Below are positions 37,112 to 44,972 of a DNA stretch of 64,000 bases, one piece after another. Each line of letters opens with the position of its first letter. Within the stretch, counting starts at the first letter, position 1. A model generated the notes under the pieces. The model searched no databases. It had not been told where the DNA came from and was given only the letters and a program-made list of their open reading frames with translations. Source of the DNA: an uncultured Saprospiraceae bacterium (GTDB lineage: Bacteria > Bacteroidota > Bacteroidia > Chitinophagales > Saprospiraceae); contig CALIAU010000007.1 of NCBI GenBank assembly GCA_938045585.1, positions 1-64,000 of the forward strand, written 5' to 3'. The translations under genes and the position numbers were made by a program.

Positions 37112-39055
37112 ATGAACAAACTTCTTTCCATATTGACGTTCTGCCTTTTGTTAGGATCATTACAAGCTGAAAAATATGGCCTTATCATCGCAATTGGTGA
37201 CTATCCTGAAGAAGGTGGCTGGCCAGATATTTCAAGTCAAAATGATGTAATACATATTCGCCAAGCACTTAAGATTCTAGGTTTTCCGAGTGAAAACATA
37301 AGTACAATATTTGACCAAGATGCAACCAAAGAAGGTATTCTAAACTCCATCAATGCCTTGCAAAAGAAATTAAAAAAAGGGGATGTAGTCTACATTCACT
37401 TTTCTGGGCATGGTCAACAAGTTCTCGATGATAACGGGGACGAAATAGACAATCTAGATGAAGCAATCGTTCCTTACAATTCATACATTGATTATGTCGA
37501 AGGATTTAATGAGGGACAAAATTTAATTCGTGATGATCAGATAGGTGCTATAACGGAAAAGATGCGGAGAAGCTGCGGCAACACCGGTCAGGTTATTCTC
37601 ATCCTAGACTCATGTCATTCAGGGACTGGAACGCGAGGAATGGGTAAAGCAAGAGGAACGGATAAGGTAATGGCCCCTAAAAATTATACTAGAAATACCA
37701 GCTCGGGAGAAAAGCGCATGGGTATACAGAATCTAAATGATCCAAACCTGGCACCTATGGCAAGTTTTTTTGGGGCTAGTTCAGGAGAATTAAACTTTGA
37801 AACCTTAGATGAACAAGCAAATCCTGTTGGGAGCCTTAGCTACTCGATAGCTACTATACTAGCGAATATGGAAAGTAATTTTTCTTTTGAAGAGTTCTTC
37901 GATAGAATTAAATTGAAAATGAAATCTTTAGCTCCTAGACAGAACCCCCAGTGGGAAGGACCAGAAAACACATATTTGTTTGGAGGGACGCTTGAACAGC
38001 AAGAACGTCTTTACCCAATTAAATCAATAAATAACCCAAGCAACATTCTTGCTGAAATTGGCACTATACTAAACGTGTATGAAAATGCAAAGGTGGCAAT
38101 TGTATCCCTTGACCAAGATAAGACAGTAGCGAATGGTATTGTTAAAAAAGCGGGCTTGATGGTTTCAGAAATCGAACTTGATGCTCCTTTGGAAATCCGT
38201 GAAGAAGAACTTATTAAAATCAAAGTCACAGAAAACTGTGAGCCTCCTATAATTTGCAATATTCATGTGGATCTAGATGCAGCATCACCATGGTCTCCTT
38301 TCATTGATGAGGTTCAAACAGCTTCCTTTGTGCAGGCTGTACATTCAAATGCGGATTTGTTTATTACAGATATAAAAAACGAACTATCCATTACTACAAA
38401 AGAGGGTGACCTTGTATATAAAGAAGTTTTTAACAAATCTAAATCTAGGAACTACAAGCTTGCTTTAAAAAAGACATTACAATCGTACACACAGGGTAAA
38501 ATACTGAGATCTTATAATAGACCAGAATCAAATTTTACATTTAATTTAGAGATTCTTGAAACAAACTGTGAGGAGTCAAATTCCAAAACAGAGCACGCTC
38601 TTGATAAAGAATCTTTAAGTATACCCATAGGTACTTGTATCAAGTTTAAGATAACAAATACAGGAAAAGAAAAAGCGTACTTTTCTCTTATTGACATTCA
38701 ACCCGATAATGTCATCAACTTAGTGATACCTGCTATAGACTTAGGCTATACGGCTTCTGAATATTTTCTGGAACCAGGTGAGTCCTACACGACTGATTAT
38801 AGTATTGAAATTGCGGAGCCCTATGGAGATGAAACTTTAAAGCTCATATGTTCTGATGCACCCTTAAATCTTTCTGGAATTATTAATGGAAGTCCTACAA
38901 GCAGAGGACTAGGAAACCCACTTGTAAATAGGAATCCATTTGAAGCCTTATTAGAAAGTACGTATTTAGAAAATAACACGAGAGGCGCTAGGGTAAAAAA
39001 AGCGAGTGCAGAGCAAATTGGAACAGAAACAATATATTTTAAAATTATAAAGTAA
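37112..39055 (+). CDS. Secreted caspase-like protease (peptidase C14) with DUF4384-like domain
   Basis: A 647-residue protein with a signal peptide (NKLLSILTFCLLLGSLQA). The caspase p20-like domain follows at once: KYGLIIAIGDYPEE, the catalytic His H100 in HFSGHGQQ and Cys C168 in LILDSCHSG. Acidic residues follow the His (DDNGDEID), as in metacaspases that prefer basic substrates and often need calcium. The C-terminal part around SIPIGTCIKFKITNTGKEKAYF resembles DUF4384. It would act outside the cytoplasm. It is the third gene of the operon. Confidence 0.85.
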   Translation: MNKLLSILTFCLLLGSLQAEKYGLIIAIGDYPEEGGWPDISSQNDVIHIRQALKILGFPSENISTIFDQDATKEGILNSINALQKKLKKGDVVYIHFSGHGQQVLDDNGDEIDNLDEAIVPYNSYIDYVEGFNEGQNLIRDDQIGAITEKMRRSCGNTGQVILILDSCHSGTGTRGMGKARGTDKVMAPKNYTRNTSSGEKRMGIQNLNDPNLAPMASFFGASSGELNFETLDEQANPVGSLSYSIATILANMESNFSFEEFFDRIKLKMKSLAPRQNPQWEGPENTYLFGGTLEQQERLYPIKSINNPSNILAEIGTILNVYENAKVAIVSLDQDKTVANGIVKKAGLMVSEIELDAPLEIREEELIKIKVTENCEPPIICNIHVDLDAASPWSPFIDEVQTASFVQAVHSNADLFITDIKNELSITTKEGDLVYKEVFNKSKSRNYKLALKKTLQSYTQGKILRSYNRPESNFTFNLEILETNCEESNSKTEHALDKESLSIPIGTCIKFKITNTGKEKAYFSLIDIQPDNVINLVIPAIDLGYTASEYFLEPGESYTTDYSIEIAEPYGDETLKLICSDAPLNLSGIINGSPTSRGLGNPLVNRNPFEALLESTYLENNTRGARVKKASAEQIGTETIYFKIIK

Positions 39056-39098
39056 ACTGCTACGTGCAGTGTATTCGTAAAAAATAAAACAAACATTC

Positions 39099-39731
39099 AT
39101 GAAAACTAAATTTCGAATAAACCTATCCATACCAAGTCTAGCAATACTCTTGCTAACTGTATTCTTAATAACATCCTGTAAACAAAGTCCAGAGCAGTTA
39201 TTCACTAAACATTATAATAGTTCTGTTCCTAAGACAGAAGAACTAATTATGGAATACGCAAAAGTCATGATTAACTCAAGAGGAGATAATTCAAAAGATA
39301 CTACAACTATGGTTTTTCAAGGGGAGCGCATTACTAAGCAAGAATTTGAGATTCTAGAAAAGGCGAGAGTAGACACCCTTCTTACTGGACTAAAAATGTT
39401 TAATAATTCCAAATGGGATGATGCGCAAAAACAATTGTCTAAATATGTTCGCAGATACATGCAGCCCCTCGACGATTATAAGCGAGCTGAATTCTATTTG
39501 GCAAAAGCAAGTTTAAACAATGAGGATTATGCAAACGCTCTAAAACACTATAATAGTTTTATAAATACTGCAGGTGAGGATCATGAAAACATGGATATGG
39601 CGGTATGGGATTATGCCATCTGTCACTTAATGGCAGACTCAGGAAAGGCTAAAAAACTATTTGAAGATATATCTGGTGATAATAGTAGTTCATATTTAGA
39701 TGAGGCAAAAGCAATACTTGCGTATCTGTAA
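39099..39731 (+). CDS. TPR-like lipoprotein
   Basis: A 210-residue protein with a lipoprotein signal (LAILLLTVFLITSC, cysteine at about 28) and helical repeats (ARVDTLLTGLKMFNNSKWDDAQKQL, RAEFYLAKASLNNEDYANALKHY) of the TPR type. It resembles the periplasmic part of the sigma-partner protein at 33263-33841 in pattern. It lies 43 bases after the caspase gene and probably serves as a scaffold for proteins of the system at the membrane. Confidence 0.65.
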   Translation: MKTKFRINLSIPSLAILLLTVFLITSCKQSPEQLFTKHYNSSVPKTEELIMEYAKVMINSRGDNSKDTTTMVFQGERITKQEFEILEKARVDTLLTGLKMFNNSKWDDAQKQLSKYVRRYMQPLDDYKRAEFYLAKASLNNEDYANALKHYNSFINTAGEDHENMDMAVWDYAICHLMADSGKAKKLFEDISGDNSSSYLDEAKAILAYL

Positions 39732-39829
39732 GAGATCTTTAAAATTTCGTATTTTAAATGGCTTCCGATAATATGCGAAACCTGGGTAACATATTTATTG
39801 TCCTTAGTTATTAATAATAAAGCATCGTC

Positions 39830-41563
39830 GTGAAACAGAACAACTTCGACATAACTGAAATTGGGAACTACATAGTTCTTAATCAAATTAATCCAGAGCG
39901 TAATTCTAAAACGTATCAGGTAAAACATAAGTTTACAGAAGAGGTATGTGTTCTTAAAGTTGTGTTTGCAGATACTAAGGAAGAGGTGCTTAAACTAGAA
40001 CGTACTTTTAAACGCCTCGCATTGGGAATTGCCAAATTGCACAACCCCAATATTATTAAATTCAAGGAATTCTTTATTACTAAAATCCAAGACAAAGATT
40101 GCTTTATCTTGGTAAGTGAATTCTTTAAAGGAGGGGAATTAGACGGATTCTTAAACCGTTATGGAAGTACTTACTCATATAAAGAACTTTCTAAAATATT
40201 TCTTTCTGTATGTTCCGCGGTGGATGCAGCACATAGTTCAAAATACTTAGATGATTATGGTGTAGAGTCTATTGGTTTTCCCCATGGAGATATAACACCC
40301 AAAAACATTCTCATAAATAAAGAACTTAATCTCAAACTTCTTGATTTCAAACTTTCAAATCGATTTACTATCTCAGAAGAGAAATCTGAATATGAAAAAC
40401 TGTCTGTTATTGTTCCAGAACAAAGGACTTCACAGGTTATCTCAAAGAGCTCTGATATTTTTCAGTTAGGCTATCTTCTTAAGTACTTATTTTCTTCAGA
40501 CAAAAACTATCGGGCTTGGAAACTAGTAGAGAAGACGCAAGAAGAAATATACCAAAAACTCGACAGCAATAAAACAGGTTCAAAACGTAGGGAAATTGCG
40601 GATGCCATTTATGCATGTACACGTGAAAATCCAGAAGAGAGACTACAAACCGTTGGTAAACTTATAGCATTTTTTCACGAAGAAGAAACGACTATTAAAA
40701 AGGCAGGAACAACTAAGTTTAGCTCCATTGTATTGATTGCAGCAAGTATAGCCTTGTTGTGTGTAGCTGGTTTCTTTTTACTTCAGAACAATTCTTCTTC
40801 CAATGATGCAGAAGTTCTCACGCAGGCTACCAGGGGTGTAAAACCTAAGACGGAGGCAATAGATGCTGAGACACAGGCCGTAGGTGATTACTATGCCTTG
40901 ATGATCGGAAATGAAAATTACAAAAACCTAAAAAAATTAAGTCGTCCCTTAGAAGATCTGACTAAATTTGAAAGCATCCTAACGAATAATTTTAGTTTCA
41001 AATCTGAAAATATAATTAAGAAAACAAACGCGAGTAGAGACGACATATATGATGGTTTTGAACAGGTAACGAATCGCGTAAAGAAAAATGACAACTTACT
41101 TATTTTCTATGCAGGACATGGTCAAGTACATGATGACACGGGCTATTGGATTCCTGTGGAAGGACATGAGAGTTCCAGAAGAAACTGGATCTCCAATACA
41201 GAGATAAAGCATTTTCTAAATTCGATAGTAGCACAGAATGTCCTAGTGGTATCTGATGCCTGCTTTGGGGGAAGTATTTTAAGAGACATAAATACCTATT
41301 CTCCAAAGAAGGAAAATATCTCAAACAAGAAAAGCCGGATAGCCTTGACATCTGGATCTGTAGAGAGTGTTCCTGATCATTCGATATTTATAGATCAATT
41401 GTTCTGGTATATGGAAAACACGCAGGATTCTATGGTATATGCTTCCAATATATTTTCAGAAATCCGAGAAGGGATCCTGTCCAATACAACAAACGACCCA
41501 GGCTATGGTCCTATTCGGGATTCAGGCCATCAAGGAGGAGACTTCTTTTTTATTAAAAAATAA
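39830..41563 (+). CDS. Transmembrane kinase-caspase fusion
   Basis: A 577-residue protein starting at GTG. Residues about 1-285 are a Ser/Thr kinase-like domain: lysine K43 in VLKVV, catalytic loop HGDITPKN (D154, N159; HGD in place of HRD), D172 in LLDFK (DFK in place of DFG), PEQ for APE; the glycine-rich loop is degenerate. A single membrane helix lies at 299-318. Residues about 352-560 are a caspase (C14) domain with H430 in YAGHGQ and C478 in SDACFGGS. The kinase should be cytoplasmic and the caspase periplasmic. The catalytic residues of both domains are present. Confidence 0.85.
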   Translation: MKQNNFDITEIGNYIVLNQINPERNSKTYQVKHKFTEEVCVLKVVFADTKEEVLKLERTFKRLALGIAKLHNPNIIKFKEFFITKIQDKDCFILVSEFFKGGELDGFLNRYGSTYSYKELSKIFLSVCSAVDAAHSSKYLDDYGVESIGFPHGDITPKNILINKELNLKLLDFKLSNRFTISEEKSEYEKLSVIVPEQRTSQVISKSSDIFQLGYLLKYLFSSDKNYRAWKLVEKTQEEIYQKLDSNKTGSKRREIADAIYACTRENPEERLQTVGKLIAFFHEEETTIKKAGTTKFSSIVLIAASIALLCVAGFFLLQNNSSSNDAEVLTQATRGVKPKTEAIDAETQAVGDYYALMIGNENYKNLKKLSRPLEDLTKFESILTNNFSFKSENIIKKTNASRDDIYDGFEQVTNRVKKNDNLLIFYAGHGQVHDDTGYWIPVEGHESSRRNWISNTEIKHFLNSIVAQNVLVVSDACFGGSILRDINTYSPKKENISNKKSRIALTSGSVESVPDHSIFIDQLFWYMENTQDSMVYASNIFSEIREGILSNTTNDPGYGPIRDSGHQGGDFFFIKK

Positions 41564-41617
41564 GATTAAACATTATAGAGCTTAATTCATTTATTAACAA
41601 TTTTTAAAAATTTAATT

Positions 41618-42052
41618 ATGAAACTTTCAAATCTTTTCTTCACCTTATTATTATTCGTATTTACTGTGCAAATTACAAATGCCCAGCAAAGACGACCAGA
41701 AAAACCTAATTTAAACCAATCCAAAGATTCTTGCGAAAAACAAGCTACTTTATTTTGGAACAGTGTGAATGCAATGCCATGGCAAAATTTACAAGAATTT
41801 ATGCGTGCTGTTCAAGAATCTTCTGATTATCTAGTAAGAGATTCACGTTGTGCATCCAAAGAGAATGATTGCTTTACAGTGAGTGATGACGTTATGCAAA
41901 TCTTATTAAGTAGTCGTTGGAGTTCTCGCGCTGAACTTATGCAGATTTATCAGAACCAACTTGGTAAATTAGCTAAGGATAAACCAACATGTGCAGAGAG
42001 TTATATACTACTACAGAAAACGGATGTTTCAGCTTTTTCTAGTGGCAGATAG
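41618..42052 (+). CDS. Small secreted cysteine-containing protein
   Basis: A 144-residue protein with a signal peptide (LSNLFFTLLLFVFTVQITNAQ). The mature part has four spaced cysteines (DSCEK, SRCAS, NDCFT, PTCAES), suggesting two disulfides, and tryptophan-rich helices. I do not recognise it. It is the last gene of the operon (54 bases behind the kinase-caspase gene) and could be a substrate, inhibitor or activator of the caspases. Confidence 0.6.
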   Translation: MKLSNLFFTLLLFVFTVQITNAQQRRPEKPNLNQSKDSCEKQATLFWNSVNAMPWQNLQEFMRAVQESSDYLVRDSRCASKENDCFTVSDDVMQILLSSRWSSRAELMQIYQNQLGKLAKDKPTCAESYILLQKTDVSAFSSGR

Positions 42053-42135
42053 AATTGTTTACTAGAGGAGGGTTTAATACTTTCCAAGCATCTGTCTAGA
42101 TTCCATTCTAAAGAGATGCAATTCCATAACAACAA

Positions 42136-42166
42136 AAAAGCCCTTGAATTCAGTTCAAGGGCTTTT
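42136..42166. terminator. Bidirectional terminator
   Basis: AAAAGCCCTTGAA, loop TTCAG, TTCAAGGGCTTTT: a perfect 13-bp stem between the convergent caspase operon and the cyclase gene. Confidence 0.85.
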
Positions 42167-42192
42167 CCATTACTTGCATTTATCTAAATAGA

Positions 42193-44154
42193 TTATGTTA
42201 CCATTATACTCTCTTTCACATCTGCACCTACGAAGTACATTTTCATTTTACCTACATTCTTTACTTCTATTTCTCCCCGATAGGTAAATTCGTATTCATC
42301 TTTTAATAGTTTATACGTATTTTCTGAAACATTAATCTTTCCTTTTACAGAATTGGATTCCATTCTAGAAGCAATATTTACCGTACTTCCCCATATATCA
42401 TACTGGAATTTTTTAGTACCCACTACCCCAGCTACAACAGGACCTGTGTTTATACCAATTCTTACATCGAATATTTGAATCCCTTCCGGTGGGTTCTTTT
42501 TTGTTTCATTGACAAAGTTCAATAGATCTATCGCTGCCAAATACGCGTCTTTAGCATTTGTATCATTAGGCGTAGGTAGGCCTCCTGCGCACATATACGC
42601 ATCTCCAATTGTTTTAATTTTTTCTAGATTATGATTTCCTATAATTTCATCAAATTTTCTAAAATAATAATCAACACTCTTTACTAGATTATCGGCAGGG
42701 ATTTGTTCTGCAACTTTAGAAAATCCTTTAAAGTCTGTAAATAAGACTGTGGTTTGTTCAAATTCTCTTGCCTCTACAAAGCCTTTTTCTTTAAGTTCAT
42801 CAGCAGTATCCTTGGGTAATATGTTTAATAAAATGCTTTCTGCTCTGTTCCTTTCCTCTGCTAAAAGTTTATTTGATTTCTTGGTAAATCGATACTGATA
42901 ATAAATACCTGCAAGAATACTCAAAAGTAAAAATGCCAAAGCATATAAAAAGTTTCTAAAAATAGAATCCTGTTTAATTATAGCTTCTTTGATAGCATTG
43001 TCCTTATTAAGTAAAGCAATCTCTTTCTCTTTATTTTCTAAGTCAAATCCAAACCTTAAGTCACCCATGATTTTATCTGATTCTTGTGTTCGAATAGAAT
43101 CCTTAATTGCTCCCAGCTTTTCTCCATAAGCAAATGCCAATTTATACTTACCAAGGGAAGAGTTTGATTGCGCTAAGCCTGCATATGCATCCCTTAGTTC
43201 TAAATTATGTCCTATTTCTAAAGCTATGTTTTCTACTTTTTCAAATTCTTTGATCGCTGCAGAATGGTTTCCTTGTTTCTGGTATACATTTCCTAAGCCC
43301 ACTAAAGCTTTTAATAACTCTCCTTTGGAATCAATTTTTTTTGCAGAGGCGATTGCTTCATATCCATATGTTAATGCTAAATTTAAATCCCCTTTTTCTA
43401 AATACGTGTTTCCAATAAGGTTTAATGCGTGTGAAGTGGAACTACCAGAGTTTCTAAATGAATTAAGAGCAATGTTCAAATAATTAAGTGCAGAATTAAA
43501 ATCTCGCTTTTTTAAATACATCTCGCCCAAGTTCATCGCCGAGGTTCCAATACCATCTTGATAATCTATTTCTTGAGAATATTTCATGGCCTTTTCATAT
43601 GCTTCTAAAGACTGATCCCAAGTTGCCTCGTCGTTAAAATAGACTGCACCAATATTTACATTCGCAGTAGCAATACGTTTTTTATCATCAATTTCTTCTG
43701 CAAGTCTAAGAGAGGCAAGATAATATTCCAATGCCTTAGGGTCATCCCCTTTTGAAAAGTACACCGCGCCTAAATTATTCTGAAGATTACTGATTCCTAA
43801 CTTAAAATTCATTGCTTCGAAGGTCGCTAAGGATTGTTTCCAATATTTAAGAACCTCCGTATAGTCACCTTTAATATAATAGGCGAGTCCAATATTCTTA
43901 TAGGCATAACCTAGTCCTTTCTTATAATTTATCTCATTACTAAGAGTGATTGCCCTATTCGAATAGTTGATTGAATTTTCTGGATCTGATTGAAAAGTTT
44001 TTTGTGAAATCTCTAAGAGAAGATCAACCTGTGTGCTGTCTTTCGCCGATTCGTCAATACTTTGGATAAGACTGTCAATTACAGACGATTGAGCCACACC
44101 CATAGTCTGGCTCAAAAACATTGCATACACCAATGTTAAAAACAGTTTTTTCAT
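42193..44154 (-). CDS. TPR-transmembrane-adenylate cyclase (class III)
   Basis: A 653-residue protein: signal peptide, about seven TPR-like repeats to residue 340 (each with GxxYxxxGDxxxAL pattern), a coiled coil, a membrane helix (FLYALAFLLLSILAGIYYQY, about 400) and a cytoplasmic class III cyclase domain. Metal aspartates are in LFTDFKGF and IGDAYMCAGG. The base-specifying residues look like Lys (EKIKTIGD) and Asp (QYDIWGSTVN), favouring cAMP over cGMP, with the transition-state Asn and Arg in NIASRME. The TPR part would sense from the periplasm. It is 31 bases behind the HD gene. Confidence 0.9.
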   Translation of the reverse strand: MKKLFLTLVYAMFLSQTMGVAQSSVIDSLIQSIDESAKDSTQVDLLLEISQKTFQSDPENSINYSNRAITLSNEINYKKGLGYAYKNIGLAYYIKGDYTEVLKYWKQSLATFEAMNFKLGISNLQNNLGAVYFSKGDDPKALEYYLASLRLAEEIDDKKRIATANVNIGAVYFNDEATWDQSLEAYEKAMKYSQEIDYQDGIGTSAMNLGEMYLKKRDFNSALNYLNIALNSFRNSGSSTSHALNLIGNTYLEKGDLNLALTYGYEAIASAKKIDSKGELLKALVGLGNVYQKQGNHSAAIKEFEKVENIALEIGHNLELRDAYAGLAQSNSSLGKYKLAFAYGEKLGAIKDSIRTQESDKIMGDLRFGFDLENKEKEIALLNKDNAIKEAIIKQDSIFRNFLYALAFLLLSILAGIYYQYRFTKKSNKLLAEERNRAESILLNILPKDTADELKEKGFVEAREFEQTTVLFTDFKGFSKVAEQIPADNLVKSVDYYFRKFDEIIGNHNLEKIKTIGDAYMCAGGLPTPNDTNAKDAYLAAIDLLNFVNETKKNPPEGIQIFDVRIGINTGPVVAGVVGTKKFQYDIWGSTVNIASRMESNSVKGKINVSENTYKLLKDEYEFTYRGEIEVKNVGKMKMYFVGADVKESIMVT

Positions 44155-44185
44155 GAAGTGGAAGTTTAGTTGCTACGTATAATTT

Positions 44186-44806
44186 TTAAGTTTTGAGAAA
44201 GTTAGGTGCATTTTTATGCAACCACGCTTCTAGTTTCTTTATGTGTTTCTGCTTTATTGGTTGTCTATATTTTTGCCCATACGGTGTTTTATACTTATGG
44301 GTAGTTAAAAACTTATATTGAATCTTATTCCATTCTAGTCTTGTCTTTAAGACCTTATGGTTTTTTAGTTCTTCGAAGAGTGTATCTCCAATTTTCTTAA
44401 AGTCACTTCTTCCCAGATAATCTAAATCGGCATCGCAAAGTATCTTAGAGAGTCTGTTTTGTGGAGATTGGGGAATCTTAGTTGCCATAATCATCTCACA
44501 GATTTTATCAATATCCTTAGATGAATAGTTATATTTTGGAAGACTCTCTCTCGCTATTTTACATCCTATTTCCTCATGATTTTTAAATGATTTCAAAAAA
44601 CCATAGTCGTGCATTAGTGCAGCTGTTCTTAAAAGGAGTCTGTCTTTTGGTTTTAAGGACAACCTTCGAATGTATCCATTGCATGCATTACAAACGTCTA
44701 GGGTATGGTGCACGCCGTGGTAGGTTAATCCCTTGTCCAAATTTTCCTCTAGATCAGAAATGATTCTGGCTCTAAGCAATCGATATTTGGGTGTCTTCTT
44801 CCCCAT
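44186..44806 (-). CDS. HD-domain protein, putative phosphohydrolase
   Basis: A 206-residue protein of the HD superfamily with metal-binding residues in YHGVHHTLDV, the HD of ALMHDYG, and DADLDYLG. It lies 31 bases before the adenylate cyclase on the same strand. HD proteins hydrolyse nucleotides or cyclic nucleotides; pairing with a cyclase suggests a cyclic-nucleotide phosphodiesterase or related turnover enzyme. The basic C-terminus (KYRQPIKQKHIKKLEAWL) is unassigned. Confidence 0.8.
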   Translation of the reverse strand: MGKKTPKYRLLRARIISDLEENLDKGLTYHGVHHTLDVCNACNGYIRRLSLKPKDRLLLRTAALMHDYGFLKSFKNHEEIGCKIARESLPKYNYSSKDIDKICEMIMATKIPQSPQNRLSKILCDADLDYLGRSDFKKIGDTLFEELKNHKVLKTRLEWNKIQYKFLTTHKYKTPYGQKYRQPIKQKHIKKLEAWLHKNAPNFLKT

Positions 44807-44889
44807 TTAAGAGCTTTTGGTAATTGTTACAAAAATTAGACCATCAAAGAAAACTAATATACATTCTTAAGGTGAAATTCTCTTATAAT

Positions 44890-44936
44890 CCAAACCCTAA
44901 GTTTTTAATGCATCTGATTAAAAACTTAAGATTTGG
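44890..44936. terminator. Hairpin after the giant repeat-protein gene, possible terminator
   Basis: CCAAACCCTAAGTTTTTA pairs with TAAAAACTTAAGATTTGG, with a small internal loop. No clear T-run follows, so termination is uncertain. It lies about 40 bases beyond the stop of the giant gene. Confidence 0.4.
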
Positions 44937-44972
44937 AATATAATGTGTCAAAGTGTATAATTGATCAAGCTA

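Noticed and set aside
32204-42052. Interpretation as a phage or integrated element
   Set aside because: No integrase, terminase, attachment repeats or tRNA junction, and base composition is like the surroundings.
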